64,000 nucleotides of DNA from an uncultured Anaerolineales bacterium (GTDB lineage Bacteria; Chloroflexota; Anaerolineae; Aggregatilineales; Aggregatilineaceae). Every line of letters starts with the position of its first letter. Position 1 is the stretch's first letter. Below the pieces are notes generated by a model that was given only the letters and a program-made list of their open reading frames with translations, made no database searches and was not told the origin of the DNA. The position numbers and the translations under genes were made by a program. Positions 49,701-55,940 of the stretch are shown one piece after another. The stretch lies in NCBI GenBank assembly GCA_937135955.1, contig CAKZOB010000006.1, positions 1-64,000 of the forward strand. The letters run 5' to 3'.

Positions 49701-49796
49701 CTGCACGTTGTAGGGCTGCCACATGATGCAACCCTGATCCATCCAGAATTGGTGCAGGCGCATGATGACTTCCTGGAATGAGAGCGGTTTGGACAT
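46794..49796 (-). CDS. glyQS: Glycyl-tRNA synthetase, fused alpha and beta chains
   Basis: 1000 residues from the ATG at 49796; an in-frame ATG at 49826 is less likely. Residues 1 to about 290 are the alpha chain ([23 protein letters not shown], here cited as [12 protein letters not shown] and [16 protein letters not shown], with [21 protein letters not shown] motifs). From about residue 325 the beta chain begins ([16 protein letters not shown]) with [16 protein letters not shown] and a C-terminal anticodon-binding region. In most bacteria GlyQ and GlyS are separate genes; fused forms are known, for example in chlamydiae. It charges tRNA-Gly in the cytoplasm. No T-box precedes it. Confidence 0.95.
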   Translation of the reverse strand: MSKPLSFQEVIMRLHQFWMDQGCIMWQPYNVQVGAGTGNPATLLAVLGPEPWRVGYVEPSVRPDDGRYGENPNRMQLHYQYQVILKPDPGNPQELYLASLEALGINPRQHDIRFVEDNWESPALGAWGLGWEVWLDGQEITQFTYFQQAGGINLEPVSVEITYGLERIVLALQGKDAVWDIDWNEAITYGDVRLQSEIEHCRYYFEIADVEGLKRVYDIYESEHQRALAAGALIPAYDYVLKCSHLFNVLDTRGAIGVTERAAYFRRMRDMTRNIARAYAEQRRQLEYPLLHKATAWLRTPERSPQPAPAPVPDGPADLLVEIGTEELPAADLSEALAQLQTLAPELFESLRLDHQGIAVMGTPRRLVIHARQVAPRQRDEETWVKGPPASRAFDASGQPTQAAIGFARGKGVPVEALQVREVDGGQYVMALVRQAGRPAIEVLAEVLPELIAELKFGKAMRWNDSGVSFSRPLRWIVALIGGHVIRFDYAGVSSGAVTRGIRPLRSPEIALPDVETYFRAMAEQGIILDVAQRREVIRQQAAALAAEVGGTIPDDPDLLDEVTNLVERPTALRGSFEAKYLALPREVLVSVMRKHQRYFPVEDAQGRLLPYFIAVRNGDSEHLDLVIKGNEHVIRARFADADYFYHADIQKRLDDYLPRLGTLTFQERLGSMLDKTRRLEALVPGLGALLGLDDVALNIARRAATLAKADLATQMVVEMTSLQGIMGRTYALHQGEPPAVADAIFEHWLPRGAGDSLPQSPAGVLLALADRLDSLVGLFAAGLAPTATADPFALRRAALGVVQIVLDRGLDLDLRQAVAQAATVQPIAVEADTQGAVVDFIAGRLDVLLHEQGWAHDVIAAVLAEQGHNPARALQGVRELTSWAARDDWALILDNYARCVRITRAEPEVYPVDPAYFEDESERALYAAYQQAAAALNADSNVDAFLTAFAPLVPPIQRLFEAVLVNADDPTVRRNRLGLLQAIARLAVGRADLSQLAGF

Positions 49797-49904
49797 GCCT
49801 GACCCTCGGCTTTCACAGCAGTGCATTGTACAAGCGGGCGCATTATAACACAGGCCAGGGCTGCCGCGGGAGCGCGGCTTTGGCCATTGTGCATAGGGTT
49901 GATC

Positions 49905-50067
49905 TCACCCCCGCTTGGCGCTGGCGCGCCTCGCGACTGCGTCGCGGGGCGAGGGGACTTGCTGTCTCTCGCCTAGACATTCCCCTTTGCCCGCAGCGCG
50001 AGAGAAGGGGCCGGGGGATGACGGTCATCGCCCGCAGCAAAGTCGCTGACAACCTTTGCGTGCACCC
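49905..50067 (-). repeat. MITE-like dispersed repeat, copy C (inverted)
   Basis: The reverse strand begins GGGTGCACGCAAAGG at 50067, continues TGTCAGCGACTTTGC and carries AAGTCCCCTCGCCCCG, matching copies A and B. The left boundary is diffuse. It lies in the 477-bp gap between glyQS and the cytochrome cluster. Confidence 0.6.
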
Positions 50068-50189
50068 AAATACACTACAATTGTGTTCCACGCAGATTTG
50101 TCCTATACTGAGTTCTGTGAGAGCGTCAACGGAAATTGGTGCAACGCTCTTTGGTGCGGTTTGTGATCAACGCCACCTTGTGGTATGAG

Positions 50190-50205
50190 TATTATCACTA
50201 GTGAT
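50190..50205 (+). promoter_or_regulatory. Candidate operator palindrome upstream of the cytochrome cluster
   Basis: A 12-bp perfect palindrome ATCACTAGTGAT (50194-50205) overlaps a -10-like TATTAT (50190-50195) that has no good -35 box. A regulated promoter for the cytochrome genes starting at 50274 is plausible but unproven. Confidence 0.35.
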
Positions 50206-50273
50206 GTGAAACGCTGGCCCTATATGATGATAAATGGGCGGTGTCGCATCACCCAGAACGGGCCGGAAGACTC

Positions 50274-51089
50274 ATGACGTGTCGTAGAGTGCCATTTGCC
50301 GAAAAAGCCCCTTGCTGGCTTTTCGCCGTCGGGCTGTTCGCTTTGCTGGCTGTCCTGGTGCTCTTGTTGCGCGTCTCCCCCTGGCACGGAGTCTCAGCAG
50401 AGCGCAACGACCTGTACGCTCAGGTGCTGGGCGTGGTGCGGCAGTGGGGAAGCTGTCCTACCTGTCACACCACAACTGACGACACCCCCGTTCTGGAGCA
50501 GACAGCCCTCACGCTCATACACCGGCCTGTCGAATGGCCCGCCGCGCCGTCTCAGCGAGAGCACACTCCCCCTGCCGTTGCTCTCAACACTCAGGTGATG
50601 GAAGTGGGTCAGCGCCTGCTCGACCTGTTGCCGTCGGGCGATCCGCAGGTGGAACGCGCTGCCGAAGAATTCCTGGCCGTGACGCGGACGCTTGACGACA
50701 ACCCGGATGCAGCGCTTCAGGCGAGCGCCTTGCAGCGGCTGACGCAGCTTGAAGGGGTGTTGCGCGACCTGCAGGCGGCATCCGCCGCGACGACTTTCTG
50801 GGGCGCGCCGTCTCCAGCGCAGCCCGATCACCTGTCGCTGGTAGCGTTGTTCAGCAACCCCGCGCCGCCGCTGGCATTGCTCGTCGCCATCGCGCTGATT
50901 CTGACTGAAATGCGCCTTCTGGCCGCAAAACCTGGCTCGGAGATCGCGTCTGTCCCGTCGCTGGTGACACAGGCGATCTCGCGTCGCGGCCCGCCCGCTG
51001 TGGCGCTGGTCGTGTTTCTGGATTCGGCACCCAAAGAAGATTGCCGCCCTTGTGCGTGCAATCTTCTTTTTGTGCATGGTGTTGGATGA
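50274..51089 (+). CDS. Membrane-anchored monohaem c-type cytochrome
   Basis: 271 residues from the ATG at 50274 (GGAAG upstream). An N-terminal membrane helix (WLFAVGLFALLAVLVLLLRV) is followed by one haem-binding motif, CPTCH, near residue 62, then a long helical stretch (LLPSGDPQVERAAEEFLAVTR) and a second hydrophobic segment (PPLALLVAIALILTEM). The final 20 codons run through a 12-bp hairpin with a T-rich end (51033-51071), so the C-terminus may be unreliable or the hairpin may act as an attenuator. It is the first of three cytochrome genes on this strand. I do not recognise the family. Confidence 0.65.
   Translation: MTCRRVPFAEKAPCWLFAVGLFALLAVLVLLLRVSPWHGVSAERNDLYAQVLGVVRQWGSCPTCHTTTDDTPVLEQTALTLIHRPVEWPAAPSQREHTPPAVALNTQVMEVGQRLLDLLPSGDPQVERAAEEFLAVTRTLDDNPDAALQASALQRLTQLEGVLRDLQAASAATTFWGAPSPAQPDHLSLVALFSNPAPPLALLVAIALILTEMRLLAAKPGSEIASVPSLVTQAISRRGPPAVALVVFLDSAPKEDCRPCACNLLFVHGVG
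51033..51071 (+). terminator. Strong terminator-like hairpin inside the 3' end of the monohaem gene
   Basis: Perfect 12-bp stem AAAGAAGATTGC (51033-51044) / GCAATCTTCTTT (51058-51069), 13-nt loop, then TT. It lies before the stop codon at 51089 and 82 bp before the decahaem start. Confidence 0.6.
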
Positions 51090-51151
51090 GTGCCTGGAGG
51101 TGAGTGGAACTCGCACAAGAGGCCGATCCTCAAACTAGAAAGGAGTGTTGT

Positions 51152-53269
51152 ATGCCAAGAAAATTGCTGTTGTTCGCAGGGTTGCTGCTGCTGGCGGCGG
51201 CGTTCGCCGTCTGGCAGCACGACGCTCCGGGGCAGGTGCAGGCCCAGGGCGGAGAAGGAGAATGCAAGGGCGAGCCGTGCCCGGCGTGGATCGTCGAGGC
51301 ATGGGCTGGCTCTGGGCACGCTGACTCCACCGCCGAAGCCTTCCGGCACTGGGACAACGAAGACCCCCAGCAAATTCCAGTGGCCTGTGCCAAATGTCAC
51401 AGTGAGACCGGCTATATTGACTTCCTGGGCGACGACGGCTCTGCCGCCGGTGTGGTGGACGCAGCAGCGCCCATCGGCACGGTGGTGAGCTGCTCGGCCT
51501 GCCACAGCCCCAGCGCTGCCAGCAAGACCAGCGTCGTCTTCCCCTCCGGCGTCGAGATCACAGGCCTTGATGCCTCGGCTCGCTGCATGGAGTGCCATCA
51601 GGGCCGCGAGTCGAAGGTCAGCGTGGACAATGCCATCGCTGCCTCTGGCCTTGGTCCCGACGAGTCCAGCCCAGACCTGGGCTTCCGCAACATTCACTAC
51701 TTTGCGGCGGCGTCCAGCCTGTATGGGTCGGAAGTACACGGTAGCTACGAGTACGACGGCCTGCGTTACCAGACCAAGTTCGAGCACGTGCCGGGCTACG
51801 ATAGCTGCATTGGCTGCCACAACCCGCATACGCTGGAACTGAAGATCAACGAGTGCTCGGTCTGCCATGCCAACGTCGCCAGCGCCGAGGATGTGAAGAA
51901 GATTCGGATGCCAGGGTCGTTGGTGGACTACGACGGCGACGGCAGCCTGGACGAGAGCCTCTACGACGAACTGCAAGGCTTGCAGGCCCTGCTCTACCAG
52001 GCCATCCAGGCCTACGCTGCGGAGGTTGTGGGCACGCCTATCGTCTATGAAGGCCACACCTACCCCTACTTCTTCATTGACACCAACGCCAACGGTGCAG
52101 TAGACGAGGGCGAGGCTGCTTTCCCGAATCGCTACAATGCCTTCACACCGCGTCTGCTGCGCGCCGCCTACAACTACCAGGCCTACGAGAAAGACCCTGG
52201 CGCGTTTGCCCACAACGGCAAGTATCACGCGCAGGTGCTCTACGACTCGATCGCTTCGCTCAACGAAGCGCTGTCGCAGCCGGTGAGCCTGGCGCAGGCG
52301 CAACGTAACCCGCCCGGTCACTTTGACGGGACGGCGGAGGCCTTCCGTCACTGGGATGCTGAGGGTGAGGTGCCCGGTGCCTGCACCAAGTGCCATACCG
52401 CCGAAGGGCTGCCGTTCTTCTTCGACCAGGGCGTGACCATCGCCTTCCCGCCTTCGACCTCGCTGGCTTGCTCGACCTGCCACACCAACTTCCAGGACTT
52501 CGCGCTTTACCAGTCCAACGAAGTGACCTTCCCCAGCGGGGCCAAGTTGAGCTTTGGCGAAGGTGTGGACTCGAACCTGTGCCTCAACTGCCATCAAGGG
52601 CGTGAGTCTACGGTGTCGGTCAACCAGCATCTGGCCAGTGTGGGTGTCGGCGATGACGAAGTCTCCGACAAGATTCGCTTCCGCAACATCCACTACTTCG
52701 CCGCCGGGGCCACGCTCTTCGGCCACGAGGCGCAGGGCGTGTATGAGTACGAGGGCAAGGAATACGTCGGGCGCTTCGCTCACGTGCCGGGCTTCGACAC
52801 CTGCCAGAACTGCCACGATGTCCATCAGTTGACGGTGCAGGTGCAGGCGTGCACCGCCTGCCACGGACAGTTCGAAGAAGTCGAGGACATCCGCATGATG
52901 TCCGGCGACTTCGACGGTGACGGCGCGCAGGAAGGCGTCGCGGGCGAGCTGGAGACCATGCACGAGGCGCTGCTGACGGCCATTCAGGCCTACGCAGCGA
53001 GCACAGCGGGCACGCCCATCGCCTACAACCCGGCGCGTTACCCGTACTGGTTCGTAGATGCCAACGGCAACGGTATGGCTGACCCGGACGAGGGCGACGG
53101 CTATGCGTCCTGGACGCCGCGCCTGCTGCGCGCTGCCTACAACTATCAGTACGCAGCCAAGGACCCCGGCGCGTTCGCACACAACGCCAGGTACGTGGCG
53201 CAGGTGCTCTACGATAGCCTGCAGGACATCGGCGGTGACGCGGCTGTCGCTGGCATGAGCCGGCCCTAG
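51152..53269 (+). CDS. Decahaem c-type cytochrome built from two pentahaem repeats
   Basis: 705 residues from the ATG at 51152 (AAAGGAGTG upstream). A signal peptide (LLLFAGLLLLAAAFAVW) exports it. Ten CxxCH motifs are present: CAKCH, CSACH, CMECH, CIGCH and CSVCH in the first half, then CTKCH, CSTCH, CLNCH, CQNCH and CTACH in the second. The halves align along their whole length: each begins TAEAFRHWD, has CHQGRES at haem 3 or 8, FRNIHYFAA after it, and ends with TPRLLRAAYNYQ and KDPGAFAHN. This is an internal duplication. It has no membrane anchor, so it is extracytoplasmic. It probably exchanges electrons with the NapC-like protein encoded next. The redox partner or substrate is unknown. 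Confidence 0.85.
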   Translation: MPRKLLLFAGLLLLAAAFAVWQHDAPGQVQAQGGEGECKGEPCPAWIVEAWAGSGHADSTAEAFRHWDNEDPQQIPVACAKCHSETGYIDFLGDDGSAAGVVDAAAPIGTVVSCSACHSPSAASKTSVVFPSGVEITGLDASARCMECHQGRESKVSVDNAIAASGLGPDESSPDLGFRNIHYFAAASSLYGSEVHGSYEYDGLRYQTKFEHVPGYDSCIGCHNPHTLELKINECSVCHANVASAEDVKKIRMPGSLVDYDGDGSLDESLYDELQGLQALLYQAIQAYAAEVVGTPIVYEGHTYPYFFIDTNANGAVDEGEAAFPNRYNAFTPRLLRAAYNYQAYEKDPGAFAHNGKYHAQVLYDSIASLNEALSQPVSLAQAQRNPPGHFDGTAEAFRHWDAEGEVPGACTKCHTAEGLPFFFDQGVTIAFPPSTSLACSTCHTNFQDFALYQSNEVTFPSGAKLSFGEGVDSNLCLNCHQGRESTVSVNQHLASVGVGDDEVSDKIRFRNIHYFAAGATLFGHEAQGVYEYEGKEYVGRFAHVPGFDTCQNCHDVHQLTVQVQACTACHGQFEEVEDIRMMSGDFDGDGAQEGVAGELETMHEALLTAIQAYAASTAGTPIAYNPARYPYWFVDANGNGMADPDEGDGYASWTPRLLRAAYNYQYAAKDPGAFAHNARYVAQVLYDSLQDIGGDAAVAGMSRP

Positions 53270-53291
53270 CCCGCACACCGCTTCATGAGCG

Positions 53292-53318
53292 CTGAGGCAG
53301 GTGAAGAACCTGCCTCAG
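53292..53318. terminator. Intergenic hairpin between the two decahaem genes
   Basis: Perfect 10-bp stem CTGAGGCAGG / CCTGCCTCAG with loop TGAAGAA. No U-run follows, so it may stabilise the upstream transcript or partly terminate it rather than be a full terminator. Confidence 0.5.
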
Positions 53319-53433
53319 TCCATCTTCCAGGTGGTAGTCGCTCTGGCGCGCGACCTGGACAACAGGCAAGAGCAGCAGTGCCTGTCACCAAGCCGGTTTC
53401 GTCATTGCACAGACAGGCGCAGGAGCATCAGCC

Positions 53434-55419
53434 ATGATCAGCCGTTTTCGCCGTTTTCTTTTCCCTGAGGGCAACCTGTCAAAAGCGCGCCGCTACGGGC
53501 CGTGGATGCTGGTGATGGCCGTGCCGGTATTCCTGCTGCTGGCCATCCCGCCCGCCTGGGAATACAGCAACACAGCCAGCTTCTGCGGCACCACCTGTCA
53601 CACCATGCCGCCCGAATACAACACCTATCTGGTCTCGCCGCACGCGCGCGTCCCCTGCGTGGACTGTCATATCGGGCGCGACTGGATCGCCAAACAGGCC
53701 CTCCGCAAGTCCGAGCATGTGACGCTGATCTACAAGACGCTCACCGGCGATTACGAATATCCCATTCGGGTCAGCAGTATGCGTCCGGCCCGCGAGACCT
53801 GCGAGCGCTGCCACTACCCGCAGAAGTTCTCCGACGATAGCCTGCGCGTCATCTACCGCTACGACGACAGCGAAGACAACCTGCCCTATCAGATATACCT
53901 GCTGATGCACACCGGCGGCGGCAGTCAACGCGAGGGGCTGGGGCGCGGCATTCACTGGCATATCGAAAATAAGATCGAGTACATCACCACCGATCCCGAA
54001 CACCAGGATATCCCCTGGGTGCGCGTTCAGTATGCCGACGGCAGCACGGACGAGTTCGTCTCGCTGGAAGCGACCATTGACACGTCCAATCTCGCTCAGT
54101 ACACCCTGCACGAGATGGACTGCATCTCCTGCCATAACCGTATTTCGCACCTTATCCCGCCCCCGCGCACGCTGGTAGATACGGCGCTCTTCCGCGGCGA
54201 TCTTTCGCCGGACATCCCCTATATTCGCGCCCGCGCTGTGGAGATTCTCTCGCTCGTCGAAGAAGAGGCCGTGCGGGAGGCGCTGGATGAGTTGCGTTCG
54301 TTCTATCAGACCGAGTACGCGGACTTCTACGCCCAGAACCAGGCAGAGGTCGAGAGCGCCATCGCGCTGATCGGGCAAATCTACCAGGACAACACCTATC
54401 CGGAACAGGAACTGAACTGGCAGACGCACCCCAACAACATTGGTCACCGCGATTCGCCGGGGTGTTTCCGCTGTCACGATGGCAAGCATTTCAACGCCGC
54501 GGGCGAGGCGATCCGCCTGGAGTGTAACCTGTGCCACTCCATCCCGCAGATCGTGCGACCGGGTGTGATCGAGCCGCTCATGCCCCTGACGACGGGCCTG
54601 GAGCCAGCCTCGCACCTGGACACAACCTGGATCGCGCGGCACCATGTGGCGCTCGACGAAACCTGCGCCAACTGCCATACCGTCGAAAACCCCGGCGGCA
54701 CCACCGATACCAGCTTCTGCTCCAATAGCGGCTGTCATGGCGTGGACTGGCGCTACGCTGGCTTCAATGCTCCGGCGCTGGCGGCGGCCCTGGGCCTGGA
54801 TCAGGGGCCGGAGACGCCACCGACCGCCGTCGAAGTGCCGGAAGGCGAGTCCATCACCTATCAGCAACTACAACCCGTGTTTGAGCAGCAGTGTGCTCAG
54901 TGTCATGGCGCTGCGCCGATCAAGGGTCTGCGCGTGACCGACTATGATAGCCTGATGGCGGGGAGCGAAGACGGGCCGGTGATCGTGCCGGGGTCGCCGG
55001 AGGAGAGCAAGATCATCGCCGTGCTGGAAGCCGGGCACTTCGCCAAACTGAGCGACGAGCAGATGGCCTGGCTGCGCCAGTGGATCGCTGACGGCGCGCC
55101 TGCTGGAGCTGTTGCGCCCGCCGAAAAGGTCGCGCCGACCGCGCCCGCCGGGCCGATCAGCTACGAGCAGATCGGGCCGGTGCTGACCGAAACCTGTGGG
55201 GCCTGTCATGGTGACGCCAAGGCCAGGGGATTGCGCGTGACGGATTACGGTAGCCTGATGGAAGGGAGCGACTCCGGGCCGGTGATCGTGCCGGGGTCGC
55301 CGGAGGAGAGCAAGATCATCGCCGTGCTGGAAGCCGGGCACTTCGCCAAACTGAGCGACGAGCAGATGGCCTGGCTGCGCCAGTGGATCGCCGACGGCGC
55401 GCCAGAGACTCTTGAATGA
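53434..55419 (+). CDS. NapC/NirT-type membrane multihaem cytochrome with two C-terminal cytochrome repeats
   Basis: 661 residues. An N-terminal helix (GPWMLVMAVPVFLLLAIPPAW) precedes the NapC/NirT-like haem domain. Haem motifs in order: CGTTCH (CX3CH), CVDCH, CERCH, CISCH, CFRCH, CNLCH, CANCH, CSNSGCH (CX4CH), CAQCH, CGACH. The last two head tandem 101-residue repeats containing GLRVTDY, SLMxGS and GPVIVPGSPEESKII, related to the planctomycete-type cytochrome C domain. The repeats share 116 identical consecutive base pairs (54973-55088 and 55276-55391), so the duplication is recent or being homogenised. It likely takes electrons from the quinone pool and passes them to the soluble decahaem protein or an extracellular acceptor; this is inferred. 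Confidence 0.85.
   Translation: MISRFRRFLFPEGNLSKARRYGPWMLVMAVPVFLLLAIPPAWEYSNTASFCGTTCHTMPPEYNTYLVSPHARVPCVDCHIGRDWIAKQALRKSEHVTLIYKTLTGDYEYPIRVSSMRPARETCERCHYPQKFSDDSLRVIYRYDDSEDNLPYQIYLLMHTGGGSQREGLGRGIHWHIENKIEYITTDPEHQDIPWVRVQYADGSTDEFVSLEATIDTSNLAQYTLHEMDCISCHNRISHLIPPPRTLVDTALFRGDLSPDIPYIRARAVEILSLVEEEAVREALDELRSFYQTEYADFYAQNQAEVESAIALIGQIYQDNTYPEQELNWQTHPNNIGHRDSPGCFRCHDGKHFNAAGEAIRLECNLCHSIPQIVRPGVIEPLMPLTTGLEPASHLDTTWIARHHVALDETCANCHTVENPGGTTDTSFCSNSGCHGVDWRYAGFNAPALAAALGLDQGPETPPTAVEVPEGESITYQQLQPVFEQQCAQCHGAAPIKGLRVTDYDSLMAGSEDGPVIVPGSPEESKIIAVLEAGHFAKLSDEQMAWLRQWIADGAPAGAVAPAEKVAPTAPAGPISYEQIGPVLTETCGACHGDAKARGLRVTDYGSLMEGSDSGPVIVPGSPEESKIIAVLEAGHFAKLSDEQMAWLRQWIADGAPETLE
54973..55391 (+). 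repeat. Tandem 303-bp coding repeat
   Basis: Two units offset by exactly 303 bp (101 codons) inside the NapC-like gene. Positions 54973-55088 and 55276-55391 are identical; the flanks (haem-motif part) have diverged. Confidence 0.88.
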
Positions 55420-55461
55420 AGCGGAGCACAGTGCGTCTGTGAGGGGGGACATTGTTTGAGG

Positions 55462-55488
55462 TCGGGGTGGCCTTGGGGGCCGCCCCGA
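55462..55488 (+). terminator. GC-rich hairpin after the cytochrome cluster
   Basis: TCGGGGTGGCC / GGCCGCCCCGA, an 11-bp stem with one G-T pair and loop TTGGG, then TCTCTTG. It lies 43 bp after the stop of the NapC-like gene and is probably the operon terminator, though the U-run is poor. From here to the lysC promoter at 55672 I see no gene. Confidence 0.6.
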
Positions 55489-55671
55489 TCTCTTGATGGG
55501 TGCGCTGGACAATCTCAGTGGAGCGGGTGCTGAAGGCTGACCGCCGAAAGCTGCCCCTTCTCCACACGCGGAGACAGACTTCATTCTGCACTCGCTTCCC
55601 CCTCCGTGCAGGGAGGTGAGGTCTGCAAACGGTCTCTTTGTGCGAGATGACCAAATGCGCCCGCCAACCAA

Positions 55672-55700
55672 TTGACGAAGCGCCCCCGCCGTGTTACGCT
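55672..55700 (+). promoter_or_regulatory. Promoter of the lysC leader
   Basis: TTGACG (55672-55677), 17-nt spacer, TACGCT (55695-55700). Predicted transcription start near 55707, about 28 nt before the leader-peptide ATG. Confidence 0.6.
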
Positions 55701-55734
55701 TTAACACACATCGGCTTCGACAGGAGCAGCGGCT

Positions 55735-55848
55735 ATGTTCGCCGGTCACGAGCTGACCACCATGGCGACCATGATGATGACCACCGGCATGGGTACCATG
55801 ACTACCGGGCGGGCGTTGCCGGCTGCTTCCGGAGCGAGGTCGCGGTAG
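55735..55848 (+). CDS. Thr/Met-rich leader peptide of the lysC attenuator
   Basis: A 37-residue reading frame with AGGAG 8 nt before its ATG at 55735 and a TAG at 55846-55848. Eight residues are Thr and seven (including the start) are Met, concentrated between residues 8 and 24, for example TTMATMMMTTGMGTMTTG. It lies 92 bp before the lysC start and is followed by complementary segments and an intrinsic terminator. The composition and position match the control peptides of amino-acid biosynthesis operons, in which ribosome stalling on scarce charged tRNA selects an antiterminator. Threonine and methionine are both end products of the aspartate pathway that LysC feeds. The peptide itself probably has no function after release. 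Confidence 0.82.
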   Translation: MFAGHELTTMATMMMTTGMGTMTTGRALPAASGARSR

Positions 55849-55895
55849 GGTGTAGCAGACTACCCCAGGAACCCTCAAGCGCGGAGCAGACCGGC
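55818..55895 (+). promoter_or_regulatory. Candidate antiterminator of the lysC attenuator
   Basis: GCCGGCTGCTTCC (55818-55830), inside the last third of the leader-peptide frame, can pair with GGAGCAGACCGGC (55883-55895) to form 12 base pairs with two single-base bulges. The downstream segment takes the top of the terminator stem and its loop, so the two structures compete. A ribosome that completes the leader would cover the upstream segment and leave the terminator free; a stalled one would not. A third small hairpin (GGGTGTAG / CTACCCC, 55848-55866) may act as an anti-antiterminator. Confidence 0.65.
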
Positions 55896-55911
55896 CCCGC
55901 GCTTTTTATTT
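55877..55911 (+). terminator. Intrinsic terminator in the lysC leader
   Basis: An 8-bp stem AAGCGCGG (55877-55884) / CCGCGCTT (55897-55904) with a 12-nt loop, followed directly by TTTATTT. It lies 30 bp before the lysC start, after the leader peptide, as expected for an attenuator. Confidence 0.85.
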
Positions 55912-55940
55912 CGGGCAGCGTGGCAAACAGGAGGGAGAGC

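Noticed and set aside
49797-50067. A T-box leader in front of glyQS
   Set aside because: No T-box sequence (TGGNACC) or specifier-loop pattern was found on the reverse strand; the region is mostly repeat copy C.
50155-50180. A CRP/FNR-type site (TGTGATCAACG region) before the cytochrome genes
   Set aside because: Only one half of the site matches; the other half does not.
50828-53278. An 816-codon open frame on the - strand opposite the decahaem gene
   Set aside because: The sense strand has a signal peptide, a ribosome-binding site and ten haem motifs. The antisense frame shows no motifs and has the composition of a GC shadow.
55489-55940. A lysine riboswitch in front of lysC
   Set aside because: None of the conserved L-box core blocks is visible. 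The leader instead fits a peptide attenuator.
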